This document shows positions 1-11,476 of a stretch of 64,000 bases of DNA, piece after piece (position 1 is the first letter of the stretch; each line of letters starts with the position of its first letter). The DNA comes from Conchocele bisecta (lineage: Eukaryota > Mollusca > Bivalvia > Lucinida > Thyasiridae), in assembly GCA_029237695.1 (NCBI GenBank), contig CM055266.1, forward strand, positions 110,563,370-110,627,369. Reading direction: 5' to 3'. The notes beneath the pieces are model-generated. The model saw nothing but the letters and a program-made list of their open reading frames with translations. It was not told the origin of the DNA and searched no databases. The position numbers were made by a program, and so were the translations under genes.

Positions 1-53
1 TGCTGATCCTGATCAAACTGTGCGGGTGCACAGACTGATCACGATCTACATTG

Positions 54-116
54 TACAGTGGAACCTCTCCCAACCGGACACCCGCAGGGTGTCCGGTTTG
101 GAGATGTTCCACTGTA
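54..116. mobile_element. pogo-like TA-flanked palindromic MITE
   Basis: A short near-perfect inverted repeat. The ends read TACAGTGGAACCTCTC and its complement GTTCCACTGTA, and the centre is GACACCC-gca-GGGTGTC. TA at both outer edges fits a Tc1/mariner/pogo target duplication. The same ends recur at 4261, 40.65 kb, 42152, 46255 and 53557. The class is inferred from the TIR style and TA flanks; no transposase is present. Confidence 0.7.
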
Positions 117-970
117 AATCAGACAATTGAGCATCTCATGACATTCTAGTCATTGCAATCAGAGGGGTTGCACTGTAAGTAATAAGTGCTTAACACTTGG
201 TGTGTCACATGTGTGGGGTATGCAAATGCAGTTACGAGTATGTCTATGATTTAAAAAACATGAAACTAGCCATATTTGGGAAATAAACTTTCCAAAATAT
301 AACACAAGTCAACATATTTACGACTGATTTAGTGAGCAATTATGATGTAACATGTATTTGCTACTGTACGTGTATCTCACGTTATAGAAAATGAAGAAAT
401 AAATCAGTCAACATCAGAATAATATGTATGGTTTTGTAGATTTTTTAGTAATCAATTGCTTACGGAATACCAACTCAGCAGGGTTAAAAACTGTTATGAA
501 AAATGGTGTTTGGTGAAATTACAAATGAGTGTGTGAAATATCAAAACAATTCATAAAGTAAATAACACGATTAATGAGCGATTTATCTAGCGTCTAATAT
601 TTAGGACGGATACAGACGGATAGCCCGAATCCAGTATACCCACGCAACTTGTTTTGGGCCTATAACTAACGGAACATCAAAATAGAGTAATCGATATTAA
701 CATTGAAAACATATTTCAAACTACGACACATGTCAAACACTGCATTACACTTTATAATGTATTGTAGTTATTAGTTTAACATTCCTGTGTGGAGCAGCGA
801 ATCATAGAATGTGTGGTAGTCCGCGTGAATGACGTGCTTCAGTTGTTGCAGATGATTATATTTCGTCTGCTTTATGACCAATGTCCCTGCATGTAGAAGG
901 CCTGGCTCCATGACGCCTTCACTGCGTTGGACATCCGGTAATTGATTCCTTGCCTTCCGTGGAAGGCCAG
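117..970. other. no gene seen
   Basis: AT-rich sequence with no long ORF, no recognisable repeat unit and no convincing exon. The first 50 bases of the window belong to the dispersed CCTGATCAGACTGTGCGGAT repeat seen again near 14.05, 36.25 and 47.05 kb. Confidence 0.4.
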
Positions 971-1273
971 TAGCCTATTTCACCAACATTGCAAAGTATA
1001 CTTTAGTAGCAAAGTATACTTTGAGGGAGAAATTTTCAATTTTAGGATAAATTTATTAATTTTTATTATACTGAATTTATTACATTATCACAGCCATTAT
1101 GGCTGTGATAATGTAATAAATTCAGTATAATAATTCTGCATACTTTTAATCATGAAATATATACATTTGTTAGTTCTATATGAAACAATGCATTTCAGGA
1201 AAAATAAATGATTACTCCCTCAAAGTATACTTTGCTAGTAAAGTATACTTTGCAATATTGGTGAAATCGGCTA
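971..1273. mobile_element. 300 bp hairpin MITE, family A, copy 1
   Basis: TIRs are TAGCCTATTTCACCAACATT at the left and the complement ending ATCGGCTA at the right. Just inside each end is a doubled AAGTATACTTT motif. The centre is a long hairpin, TTACATTATCACAGCC ... GGCTGTGATAATGTAA. Seven related copies lie in this window (3608, 22085, 35765, 41223, 46703, 49369). TA at both edges suggests a Tc1/mariner-type target. No coding capacity. Confidence 0.85.
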
Positions 1274-1417
1274 CTGATTAGTCATCATCGAATTTCAGTT
1301 TGTACTTTATGTCACCGTTTGTGCTGTAGTTGAGCACTTTATTGTCGGTGACCACATGGTCACCGAATTTTATTCCCAGACGAATTGAATAGTAATATTT
1401 TAACTGCGAGTACTTTT

Positions 1418-2103
1418 AAAAGAAATTGGGATTGACATAGTCAACACTATACCGCTGACTGGTACGAGCATTTTATATTGCATCCACATAATGTTGCGGT
1501 ACGTATATTGGTTTGCGTTTTAATTTTCGCTCGATCACACTATGAACACTGTCGACCTCCATTTGAGTGTGACCTCTTTCAAGATATTTCTGACTGATCA
1601 TAATGTTATGATTTCTCGCCAAGTAACAGACCGTGTTGGACATTGTAATATTTCTATTTTGGTATGTGCATCCATCAGAGTAGAAAATAAACCGTTTCAC
1701 ATCGTTTTCTTCCCTGAAAAATGCCTTCAATGTAATTTGCTACACACGAGACAAACGAATCAGCTGTCAGGTCACCTTGGGACTCATTCCAAAAATAACA
1801 TTTCACATGCTTTGTTTTCAGATCAAAAATGGTAATGTTGTGACATGACAACTTGGTCTTGTAATAGAGTGCACTTGCATTCAACCGCGGACGCAAGAGT
1901 ACGGACTGTAGTTCTAAGGTTAATACCTTAATAGAGCTGTCTGTCATTGCAGAATATTTGTCCTTGGTTTTTTCGCTTCTTGCAGAATCTTTGTTAGCGA
2001 TGTGGGAATTATATTCTTCCGCTGACATATTTCCCGATTGAAACGTACAGCTGTGCGTTTCAATCGGGAAATCTGTCAGCGGAAGAATATAATTCTTTAT
2101 CAC
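1418..2103 (-). pseudogene. broken transposon-type protein with SDGC / GHTQME motifs
   Basis: Two overlapping minus-strand frames (2103-1675 and 1730-1473) together read as one protein. Motifs in order are EYNSHI, LQSVLL.P, ASALYYKTKL, HNITIFDL, CYFWNE.QG.LTA, YSDGC.YQNRN, KYLERGHTQMEVDSVHSVIER and YVPQHYVD. The frame changes near 1700-1730. An in-frame stop follows YVDAI, after which NARTSQRYS...VNPNFF continues to about 1418. From memory, this motif string is common in uncharacterised multicopy proteins of molluscs, cnidarians and insects; the invariant Asp and Glu suggest a DDE-type nuclease, which I infer rather than see. The N-terminus is cut at an inverted repeat. Not functional here. 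Confidence 0.65.
2008..2092. repeat. inverted repeat at the pseudogene 5' end
   Basis: TATTCTTCCGCTGACA.ATTTCCCGATTGAAACG is followed, after a loop of about 10 nt, by its complement. The right arm therefore replaces the upstream coding sequence of the minus-strand pseudogene with its own mirror image. This suggests a foldback rearrangement broke the gene. Confidence 0.75.
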
Positions 2104-2878
2104 ACTGATCTTGTTTAGGTTCGTAGATACTTAAATTCATGTCATCGAAAACAATGTACACCTTGGACAACCAGAATACAAAGTCGGTATTTTGTTTTAA
2201 AACACAGTTATTGTGCTTGTGCATCTAATTTTATGTAAATGTCAAAACATCGTATGTATAATTTGCTGCAATTATTAGTCAATGTCAAAAGGTCGTAACT
2301 ACATGTCAATCGAAACGATAGACTGTCACACACATAAACGTTTTCTTTTGTGTATTTTCATGCATTAACATGTCGATAATATAACAATAATCATTGCAAT
2401 TCTTATCTGATGATCTACTAAAACAGAGTTTGATCATGTCTGCAATTAAATTAAAATATCAAAAGGCCATTACTGCATCAGGATGATAAAATCTAGAAAA
2501 TCTACTCAAATTAGTTATAAAAAGCTGGACATGCATCACAATGAATAGTTGGTACAATAGTATCGTATCTACGGTACATTTAGATAAGTGACAACAAACA
2601 GAAACTTACACAACTGCAAGTTAGCACCTTTTCCACACTTCAAACTAACTCCAGACACAAACTTTGTGTAAATATGGCCTTTTGACATTTTGTTTATGGA
2701 ACCAATTACAGTACGCCCTTTTTTCACGTGACAGTTAACCACTTTCTGATTGGCCGGTAAATACGGCATTTTAACACAAGCAGAGTATTACAATTCTAAC
2801 TCTGCAACTGCCAAACAGTGATTTCGCGGCAAATTGAAGTTATGACCTTTTGACATTTCGTCGACGATAAGCAGTATT

Positions 2879-2957
2879 GTCCACACAGCTCAGATGGTAG
2901 AGTGCTCGGTAAATGCATTCGACCTGCGTTCCTTTTGTGCGAGTTTGAGCCTCGGAC
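2879..2957 (+). pseudogene. degenerate tRNA-like sequence
   Basis: It starts GTCC and ends GGAC, so four acceptor pairs are possible. An A-box-like CAGCTCAGATGGTAGAGTG follows the start. A poor B box (GAGTTTGAGCC) lies 8 nt before the end. The anticodon arm is not convincing. Most likely a tRNA-derived SINE head or tRNA pseudogene. Confidence 0.4.
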
Positions 2958-3607
2958 AAACTATTTATTTTAATTATTTTATTCATATAACAGATTCAAC
3001 GTTTTCTCACTTGTACGAAAATGTCTTAGATAGAGTTTGACAAACGGGTCCTTGTGACGTGTGCACTGGGTTTACAGCGTCACAGATCAGGATGCACATC
3101 ACGCTGTCAGATCAGGGCATACGGTGTTCACAATTCATTTACTGAATAAAATTTGACTATCAAACAACGTGAAACAAAATCGGGATGTAGACACATTCTA
3201 AAATTACGCCAGTAGGTATTTTTATAGAAACGACAGTACGGGGGAGGGGGGGGGGGACTCTTGGGGATGTCAAAATATACATATCCTCGGGGTTCTTGGC
3301 CTCCTAATTCCGGCCCTGAAAATGCTTGACTATAAATACACCCCACACATTCTATTTCCGTCGCCCCAGAGCGGGGAATACATTGGTTGCGCTTATACAT
3401 TTTGTCCAGACAGACATGTGAATGTAACTAAAACGATTCAAATGACATTGCAATATACTATGCTATGTCAACGTGCAATGGCGTTTAGAAATATTTGCAA
3501 ACAGTGTAGTAACGAGTCGACTGATCAGGATATGCGCTGTTTATGTATCGTTTCTGACCTATTCCACAACTACGTGTACCTCTATTCGGATTAATGAAAT
3601 AGTCCAA

Positions 3608-3921
3608 TAACATATTTCACAAACATTGCAAAGTTTACTTTTCCAGCAAAGTATACTTCGAGGGAGAACTTTTCAATTTAAGGATAACTTTATTAATTTT
3701 TATTATACTGAATTTATTACATTACCACAGTCATTTTGTCTGTGATAATGTAATAAATTCAGTATAATAATTCTGCATAGTTTTAATCATCAGAATGATC
3801 AAATATATGCAGTCGTTAGTTATATATATAATAATGCATTTCCGGAAAAAATAAATGATTACTCCCTCAAAAGTATACTTTGCTAAAAAAGTATACTTTG
3901 CAATGTTGGTGAAATCGGCTA
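3608..3921. mobile_element. 300 bp hairpin MITE, family A, copy 2
   Basis: Left end TAACATATTTCACAAACATT, right end GGTGAAATCGGCTA, with the TTACATTA.CACAG hairpin at the centre. It sits at the same place in the inverted duplication as the copy at 41223, so insertion predates the duplication. Confidence 0.8.
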
Positions 3922-4260
3922 CAAGACACAACATGAACGAATATTTCCCAGATACTAAATGGCGAAATGGTGAATATATCCCATACGTTCTCAACAAAGA
4001 ATCCAAACTTCAAGAACAATCGGACTGAGCTAAGGTTTCCCCCATCGACTGCCGAGTTGCCCGTTTTCTCCGCCAATGACGCTAGCGGTTAGATTTTCAT
4101 GGCAGCCGCTATTTATTTCACATTCTATTATCACTCTTAGACGTCAGCAATTACCAGCCACTATCTTGCTCTCTAGCTTTTTCAACGACAGAAGGAAGTG
4201 TATCGGCGTCCAGACGGGGTATGTCATTTATTTCTATGAAATTAACTTATTGTATTCACG

Positions 4261-4500
4261 TACAGTGGAACCTCTCTAAACCGGACACCCTGGGGACTCC
4301 ATTGTGTTTAATTTAGATGGGCTTCACGGTAATTTATGTCATTGTCGTGTCCGGTTTAGAGAGGTTCCACTGTAATGAAGCACTCCATGTCGTTTACAAT
4401 CATGAACAGACACGACAATGAAATAAATTACCGTGAATCCCATCTAAATTATACACAATGCAGTCCCCAGCGTGTCCGGTTTAGACAGGTTCCAATGTAC
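4261..4500. mobile_element. nested pogo-like termini
   Basis: TACAGTGGAACCTCTCTAAA opens the element and GAGGTTCCACTGTA closes an inner copy at 4374. A second, inverted half follows, ending GGTTCCAATGTA near 4500. The interior repeats ACGACAATG.AATAAATTACCGTGAA in both orientations. The same nested arrangement occurs at 40.64-40.89 kb and 46255-46451. No transposase. Confidence 0.65.
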
Positions 4501-5258
4501 ATTGATTTGAATCCAAACTGAGATATTGACGGTAAATGAATAGTTTATAAATATTTCCGTTCTATTTTTTTTCTATGACTGATTTCAATGAAATTTAGGT
4601 CTGTTACTATTTGGTAATTTGCCCAAATGCCAGGATCAAAAACTTACTTATAATTATACACATTGCGGTTTATCAATTGAACGTTTCAGGATAATTTATA
4701 AGATAGCTTGTTTGCAAATATATAAAAATATACAATATATAATTATATTTAGCCGTTATTGTGCCCCCTATGCGATAGCAATGGGGTGGGAATATTGCGT
4801 TGCTCTTCAGGTTCTGTACGTCCGTCCGTCCAATTTCTCCGTCATGTAATATCTTCAATAATATTTGAAGGATTGTATTAATATTCCGATAGTTCATTCA
4901 CCTGAATATGTGTGACTCACTCGCATCACCAATGACATGACATTGACCGTTGTGACATTCGAATGGTACTGAAATACTTGGCCATTTACTTACGGCAACA
5001 AGCTTGTTGTAAGATTTTCTCAAATGACTTTTGTGTAATTTGTACACACACTCTCAAGTTAGAGTCCAGTATGTCATGGGGGCATATCCATTTTTTACAA
5101 ACATAATGTCTAGTTTAAACTAGCACGTGTTACCATTAAACAGGGGCGTCGGAACACAGGTCCGCATGTCCGGGGAATGCCGGACCAATACTTTTGACAA
5201 CAACAAAATAAAATAAAAAAATATTGAAACATTTATAATATATATAGTAAATAAATGG

Positions 5259-5390
5259 TTAGTGCCGTCGAATATTAAATATATTCGGTTAAGCCTTATA
5301 TTATACAGCTTTATTGGGACGGGCTTTAGCGAGCCCCGAAAAGTTGTCGGGGCGAAACCACCGAATATATTTTATATTCGACGGAGGTAA
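5259..5390. repeat. GTCGAATAT foldback repeat
   Basis: The outer arms are TTAGTGCCGTCGAATAT..AATATATTCGG and its complement ending TATATTCGACGGAGGTAA. They enclose a CAGCTTTATTGGG..GGGCTTTAGCGAGCC core. Copies recur at about 37195, 39321 and 45818. Confidence 0.65.
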
Positions 5391-5875
5391 TCATGTATTT
5401 AATATATACCACATATTAAACTTAATTGTTTGAACGTTTGTAACGTCATGTTTTGACATCATTCCCTCGCCATACGGCACAAATCGACGTCGTTCAAATC
5501 GACGTCGTTCAAAGCAAAATGGCGGCGTCCACGCTAGGAAGATTGTATCGGTATTGTATCTGATTAAATCTCCGATTTTGTTTCCGATGTGCTTCAATAG
5601 TGGCTGTCTTTAGACTCCACAGCTGTCATAATAAGCATTACAGTCAAAATACAGTTGAATCGACAGCCATTTCGATTTTAAAATTCTCCCCTATCTTGAA
5701 TTTTCTGTTGAGACTGACCAATCAGAGGCCGCGATTAGGGGTAAAGGGTGAAAACGGCACTTCATGTATATTAGGCTACTTCAGGTATATTAAGTAACAT
5801 CAGATATAAACAGCATTTATTCATCCCCCTTTATTATGCTACATGGAGCAATGGTTGCGGTATAAATATAAAAAT

Positions 5876-6060
5876 ACAGCCAATTATTGTGTGTAGCGGT
5901 CGAAGGGTTAATATTATATAAACCTGAAATATGCATTTTCCGTACTGTTGACTTGGAGATGAAGTTTCGGTTTTATTTTTCGTGTCGGCTGGATCTCGCT
6001 TTACAACGTTATCAGCCGAAGCATAGATTTCTAAATATGTGTGTCTCTCAAACGTTTATG
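5876..6060. repeat. mosaic junction with a TTAA-MITE remnant
   Basis: Bases 5880-5915 resemble the end of the TTAA-flanked MITE at 37707 (TGTGTGTAG.GGTC.AAGGGTTAAT). Bases 5916-6010 match 37595-37705 in inverted orientation (landmark AAACCTGAAATATGCATTTT). This is a patchwork of fragments also present in the 37-39 kb cluster. Confidence 0.55.
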
Positions 6061-6115
6061 TTGATACCACTCAGTTGAACCGTCTCGACGAGACGGTTCA
6101 ACTGAGTGGTATCAA
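6061..6115. repeat. perfect 27-bp-arm palindrome (GACCACTC family)
   Basis: The left arm runs from TTGATACCACTCAGTTG to CCGTCTCG, with a single-base loop and an exact complementary arm. Diverged members lie at 8213-8292, 31195-31268, 34163-34243 and 36820-36895, usually preceded by TTATTTCTCAATGAAA. Confidence 0.75.
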
Positions 6116-6285
6116 TATACACTTCGGTTGGGGTGGTGGGGTTGGGGTGTCGGGGGGGGGGGGCACCCCTTACTTTCACCGGACCAATCGTATGATTCTT
6201 CCGACGCCCCTGTTAAACCAATATAAACCAATATAAACCATTTGGATTCAGTGTCGCGCAGCTGCTATTTAAAATAATACCGGGC

Positions 6286-6645
6286 AATAATTCCAGCACA
6301 AAAATATTTACACAATTCCCTAACATTTGATTGGTCCGTAGCAAGTCTCTGTCCAAAATTTATATCCCAGTAAACTCCCATGCCGAACTACTTTCCGTAA
6401 CCGTCAGGCGCAGTTAAAATAATTCTTAAGAAAACTGAAAATAGACACATTTCCTTGATGAATTTATTTCAAATGCTGGAATTATAAGGAATGAATGGCC
6501 TTTTTTTGGAATTTATCGGGGACATAAACTTGGAAAAGTTGCGGGAATACTGGACGAGGCCTTCCGGCCTTCGTCCAGTATTCCCGCGACTTTTCCAAGT
6601 TTATACCCCGATAAATTCCACAATAAGGCCATTCATTCCTATAAT
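6286..6645. mobile_element. hairpin MITE, family E, copy 1
   Basis: A left body (ACACAATTCCCTAACATTTG ... GTAGCAAGTCTCTGTCC) leads to a large hairpin. Its arms run GGAATGAATGGCC..TTTATCGGGG..AAACTTGGAAAAG..GCGGGAATACTGGACGA and back, with GGCCTTCCGGCC at the tip. Related copies lie at 21471, 21836 and 42373-42698. Confidence 0.7.
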
Positions 6646-6659
6646 ATTTTCGGCGGAGC

Positions 6660-6981
6660 ATATATTGAAGCATATTTGTATTTGTAGTTACCGCTTTGTC
6701 CGTCCGGGGTCCGCCTTTCGCCGTCCGGACTCCTCGCCATCCGTGCAACAACGATAGCTCGAAACGTTTAAGTCCGATATCCACCAATCTGTGTCAACAT
6801 GCTTATACTGAATATATCTCATATATTGAAGCATATTTGTATTTGTAGTTACCGCTTTGTCCGTCCGGGGTCCGCCTTTCGCCGTCCGGACTCCTCGCCA
6901 TCCGTGCAACAACGATAGCTCGAAACGTTTAAGTCCGATATCCACCAATCTGTGTCAACATGCTTATACTGAATATATCTC
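6660..6981 (+). repeat. 161-bp tandem duplication
   Basis: Two almost identical head-to-tail copies (6660-6820 and 6821-6981) run from ATATTGAAGCATATTTG to TACTGAATATATCTC. The near identity suggests a recent event. The open frames over it on both strands simply reflect the duplicated sequence. Confidence 0.85.
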
Positions 6982-7279
6982 GGATGAGTTCTTAACACGT
7001 ATGTCACACTACCAGTTTCAGAGTTATTGTCCTTTGAAAGTTATGTTTGAATCTGTGAGAATCTGTCGGCTTTGCCGACGTTCTTGTTTTTTTTAAGTAC
7101 ATGTACATGACCCTTTGTAAACCTATGAACACATTGTGCCTTTAGCAAATTAGAATGTGTCTATTTCATGCAGTGTAATATTTATAAATAAATGTCATGA
7201 CTGATGATTTAATAATTGAAACAAACCATGTAATTTTGTATATAAAAATGCTTTTCATGAAAAAGTCGAAAGGTGATAA

Positions 7280-7731
7280 ATAAAAGGGTGACCTTATGGT
7301 GATGTTTTAGCGGCCATCTTGGATGTCGTCATCATCCGAGTTCGACAAAAGATACACTCGAGTTGATACCGTCGATTTAATATATGACAAGACCGCATAC
7401 GGCCAAATATGAAATTTGACTATCGATCATGGTAATTTCTGTCAAGTTTCATCGAAATCGGTCTGGCGGTTCCTGAGAATTATTTTTAATACAGTTGACC
7501 TACCTTTCTACGGCGGTCATCTTGGATTATGCAAAGACCTCCATTTTAACAAGTATGAAAAGGCTTTACAAATAGATGATAATTCCTGTAAAGTTTGAAC
7601 AACATTGGTCCAGCGGTTTGGGTGGATAAGACATTTGAAAATGTTGGCGAACGACAAACGGACGACAAACGGGCGGACGAAAAGCGGTCACAGTAACTCA
7701 CTTGAGCACTTGGCTCAGGTGAGCTAACAAA
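7280..7731 (+). repeat. dispersed non-autonomous repeat with TGAGC hairpin end
   Basis: The sequence contains CAAGTTTCATCGAAATCGGT, GGCGGTCATCTTGGAT, GAACGACAAACGGACGACAAA and ends CACTTGAGCACTTGGCTCAGGTGAGCT. I recall this layout (translation-like body, GACGGACGAC stretch, terminal TGAGC hairpin) as a very common mollusc interspersed repeat. The superfamily is unknown to me. Confidence 0.55.
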
Positions 7732-8316
7732 AAGTTAATGAAATGTGTGGTCAATAAAATTTGTCTCATGTGTAACTTGATTGATGACTTCAATTTTGAC
7801 GTGATTAATTGAATTAACAACTCAATTGATGTGCAGCTGGCTACTCTTTTCATTGAAAGCATGTACATGTGTGACTGTTTATTATTTTAATATTTTTTTC
7901 TTTTGCAGAGACGGATCCCAGTATTAGAGGTTTAACGCGCGCGTGGATTTTAAATTGTAAATAGACACCGTGGCACATTACCGGCAACTTTCAAAAAATC
8001 TGTACGGGAGGGCTGGCGCCTGTGTATGTCGAATAGTGCCCATGAGATCATATAACGGGCAGCTTCTTCCCCGGGAAAAGTTTGAAAATCGGAACTTTGA
8101 ATGGTTCATTTAACACATTCCATGCTGAATACATATACATATATGGTATAAACATTTCTAAATATTTCTTCTGCACGTTTTCTCATTTCTCATCAAAAGT
8201 ATATATTGTTTGCACTTAGGTGAACCGTCTCTTCAAGTTGTAGTTTTCTCTCGACGGAACGGTTCAAATGAGTGGTAACAACATACACTTTTGTTCTATA
8301 CAATGTACGCTGGTCG

Positions 8317-8393
8317 ACTATTTTGCAATACTTGACTATATTATCGAACGAGCATAGCTCGTTCGATAATATAGTCAAGTATTGCAAAATAGT
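8317..8393. repeat. perfect hairpin, 37-bp arms
   Basis: ACTATTTTGCAATACTTGAC...TCGAACGAGC is followed by a 3-nt loop and the exact complement. A C-run and CCTGGATCCGCGCCTG follow to about 8440. That tail looks like a hAT-type end (CAGGCGCGGATCCAGG on the other strand), so the hairpin may be the inner part of such an element. Confidence 0.75.
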
Positions 8394-8439
8394 TACGCCC
8401 CCCCCCCCCTAACCCGAAATCCTGGATCCGCGCCTGATG

Positions 8440-10020
8440 TTACACACGTTCTGCTACTTTACTGACTTGGTTACACGTGATTACTTGGTACTATTATACA
8501 TAGTTCAATTATTGCATCTTATTGACTCTTTCAACCCGAAGTAACTGGAATGGACTGTGCTACGTTAATGTTCCGACAGGTCTGTAGTGTTGAAATGGTT
8601 AAACAAAACTGAAGAAATCCAAACGTTTCATAGGCCGAGGTGTTTCTGTACTCAATTCAGGACCGTGCCCGACTCGGACTAATCTGTAATGTATATTGTG
8701 CTTGTTGCAATGAAGGATCGTAGCTAGTTATTTCCATTTGAATTTATTTATAGAAATCCTGTCCAACTTGTGTAAAGAAGCCATTATAGTGTTTTCGTAC
8801 ATATCTGCGCAATCTGATCTGGAACTGCATTATTTACCAGATTCATATGTGCAGTCTGATCTGGGTCTACCCTGTTTGCAGTCTATATTTTGGCTAGTTA
8901 TTCATTAAGACATAAACGCTAAAATAAACCAAAGGACCGGATCTCTAACATAGATTTGCAAAGATTTGCAAAAATCACTAGCTATGATCCCTCATTATGC
9001 TTGCTCCGTTTATGTACACGAGGGCCCGGACCGCAGGTAAGACACGTGTTCAGAACACGTTTTCATACTTAACTGAGCCTGAGGCAGTCTAACGTTAGTT
9101 GTGCATGGATTTGAATGAACAAGTGTTATGTTCTAATTGTTTTCCGCGGTGCGCTCAAGCATAGCGAAAAACCGGTTGTCTTCAATACACGAAAGTGAAG
9201 CACGTGCAGTGTAAGGCGTGCTATAGCAGTCACTGCATAAACCGGCACTTTTCTCATATGAATGATATGATTAGATTATTTTATAAATGTAACGTAGGCT
9301 ATTGTACATGTGCAGACTTGTGGGTCCCGTGCTTTCTAAAGTGGAGTTGGCCTTAAGGACCAACTATATACCTGATCATCGTTTGATTAAAATATAAATA
9401 TTCCGTATATGTGATGGAATATAATGTATGTATAACATATGTGTTAATACTGCCTCGTTACTGTATCCTGTACGGCACATGGGGTTGCCAAGTCGGCCAT
9501 CTTTGTGTGTTTCAGCAATCAGCCAGTTTCACCCGTTCTGCCGTCTGACAAAGAACTCAGAATGTGAAGTAGAACATATGATATATTGTAGCTAATCACA
9601 TGTACAAAAGCCAGGAGAACGGACTCCTATCAATTATATTACACCAAACTAAAATATGTCAATTTTCTGGGCAGTTTTGTGCCTGTGTTTTTAACAACAT
9701 GAACCACCATTATAAATAGCTTCATACACAGAACTACATTACTCTGTTATTAGCTATCAACGCTAGTGACATGTACGCAGTTACATGCGGGCATTGTCCC
9801 TTGTGTCTACTCACCTACTATGCGAGTAAATATGTCTTTACCTATGGGCAACGTGTACAGTAACAATCGGCTGTGCATCAGATTGAAAAGTTTACACATT
9901 GTAATATATTTTGAGATTGATGGGAGAAATGCTCAGATATCTCGTATTTTGTATAGTTTGCTGGCGTAATTTTTAGCTTGCCGTTGTCATATCTGTCTAT
10001 TATGTATTGAACCTAATTAG
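8440..10020. other. no gene seen
   Basis: About 1.6 kb with only short ORFs and fragments of dispersed repeats. Examples are a piece of the TTAA hairpin family near 8530-8600 and a TCTGATCTGG..CTACCCTGTTTGCAG stretch near 8850. I see no convincing exon or RNA gene. Confidence 0.4.
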
Positions 10021-10105
10021 GTTTGAGGCGGCTTTCAGCTGCGCCGAAAACCTATTGTTTTCGTTGTTTTTTTTTTATTTTTATTCAGCCGTTCAGTCTA
10101 CAGCC

Positions 10106-10692
10106 CAAACCGCTGGTTGGATCGACTTCAAATTTTGCATGCCGATTCGGATCAAGTGTGAATTGAGACTTAGAGATTTTTAGAAATATCTTAATGCCAC
10201 TTTCCACGAAACCGGAAGTGACGTCATACTTTCTATAACTTCCTTATTTTCCAACCGATTTCAAAAATTGCATTGGAAAGCTGACAAAATTCTCTATCTC
10301 GGGCTAGCTGACAATTCTCGGCTATCTGGTCAAATAAGAGTGTTATAGGCATTTGAATTTGAAAAATGTACATACTTTTCAACGATTTTGCCGAATTTTT
10401 GCCGAATTTCGGCTGATGACGGGTGGTCTTTACAAACGTTTTCCAATTTATACAGTAATGTCAGCAACATAATTTCTTACCAGTGTGATAGGGGAGTGTC
10501 AGGCGCATAAAAGATGATAATTTTCAGAGCTCTATCTTGACTACTTCCGGTTCTATTGGATGTCAAAGATGAACGTCTTTTTTTCAAGTTTTCAAAATAG
10601 AGCAAACGGATGTGACGTCACCTTCGTTATTTATCAATATATTCCAAAATTTTTTGCTGCGGTCGATATTTCAGTCCTTTAGCTAAAACTTT
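10106..10692 (+). repeat. direct repeat, copy A (763-bp spacing)
   Basis: It begins ACCGCTGGTTGGATCGACTT and ends CCTTTAGCTAAAACTTT. It repeats downstream at 10869-11411 with substitutions and small indels. The body has GGAAGTGACGTCATACTT and CAACGATTTTGCCGAATTT blocks in both copies. No ORF spans it. Confidence 0.75.
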
Positions 10693-10868
10693 CCCGTTTT
10701 GTGCCCGGTCTATGGTGAAAAACAAACGAAAACTTCACTGGCGGAATATTGCACATATTTAATTTCCGTTTTATTAGGTGTATTTACAAATGGCGTAAAC
10801 TGCAATTTAAGGGCGATAACTATCGAAAAATAATCATCCGCTGACTTACGGGCTCCCTCCATCTACAC

Positions 10869-11411
10869 CAAACCGCTGGTCGGATCGACTTCAAATTTTG
10901 CATGCCGATTCGGATCAAGTGTGAGCAGAGACTCAGAGATTTTCAGATATCTTTTAATGCTACTTTCCACGAAAACGGAAGTGACGTCATACTTCCTATA
11001 ACTTCCTTATTTTCCAACCGATTTCAAGAATTCTTTTTGCATTGGAAAGCTGACACAATTTGGGCTATCTGCTCAAATAAAAGAGCTATATGCATTTGAA
11101 GTTGAAAAATGTACATACTTTTCAACGATTTTGCCGAATTTCTGCTGATAACGGGTGGTCTTTACAAACGTTTTCCAATTGGTAGAGTACTGTCAGCAAC
11201 ATAACTTCTTGCCAGGGTGATAGGAGAGTGTCAGCCGCATGAAGGATGATAATTTTCAGAGCTATATCTTGACTACTTACGGCTCTATTTGATGTCAAAG
11301 ATGAACGTATTTTTTCAAGTTTTCAAAATAGAGCAAACGGATGTGACGTCAGCTTCGTTATTTATCATTCGATTTCAATTGTTTTTGCTGTAGTCCTTTA
11401 GCTAAAACTTT
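10869..11411 (+). repeat. direct repeat, copy B
   Basis: This is the second copy of the block starting ACCGCTGGTCGGATCGACTT. It ends at AGCTAAAACTTT, directly against a tRNA-like sequence on the opposite strand. Copy A lacks that tRNA-like neighbour. Confidence 0.75.
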
Positions 11412-11476
11412 GGCTGAGGATCGAACCCGGTATCCCTCGCTAAGAGTCCATCGCTCTACCTCTAAGCTAACCGGCC
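11412..11476 (-). pseudogene. tRNA-Lys(CTT)-like sequence
   Basis: On the minus strand the A box is TTAGCTTAGAGGTAGAGCG, the anticodon-loop candidate is CTCTTAG (anticodon CTT), and the B box is GGTTCGATCC. The acceptor stem pairs poorly and the T-arm is one base short. I therefore call it a tRNA-derived pseudogene or SINE head, not a working tRNA. Confidence 0.5.

Larger units (their letters stand above)
3460..5875 (+). repeat. left arm of a 2.4 kb inverted duplication
   Basis: This stretch reappears in reverse orientation at about 38835-41665. Matching landmarks in the same relative order are: the MITE at 3608 and 41223; the block around CGCTAGCGGTTAGATTT.CATGG; the paired pogo-like termini; the AGTTTAAACTAG palindrome; and the GTCGAATAT foldback. 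The arms have diverged by substitutions and small indels. The right arm has two extra insertions. There is no protein-coding gene inside. Confidence 0.8.

Noticed and set aside
11412..11476. Functional tRNA-Lys gene
   Set aside because: Poor acceptor pairing and a shortened T-arm; better explained as a tRNA-derived repeat.
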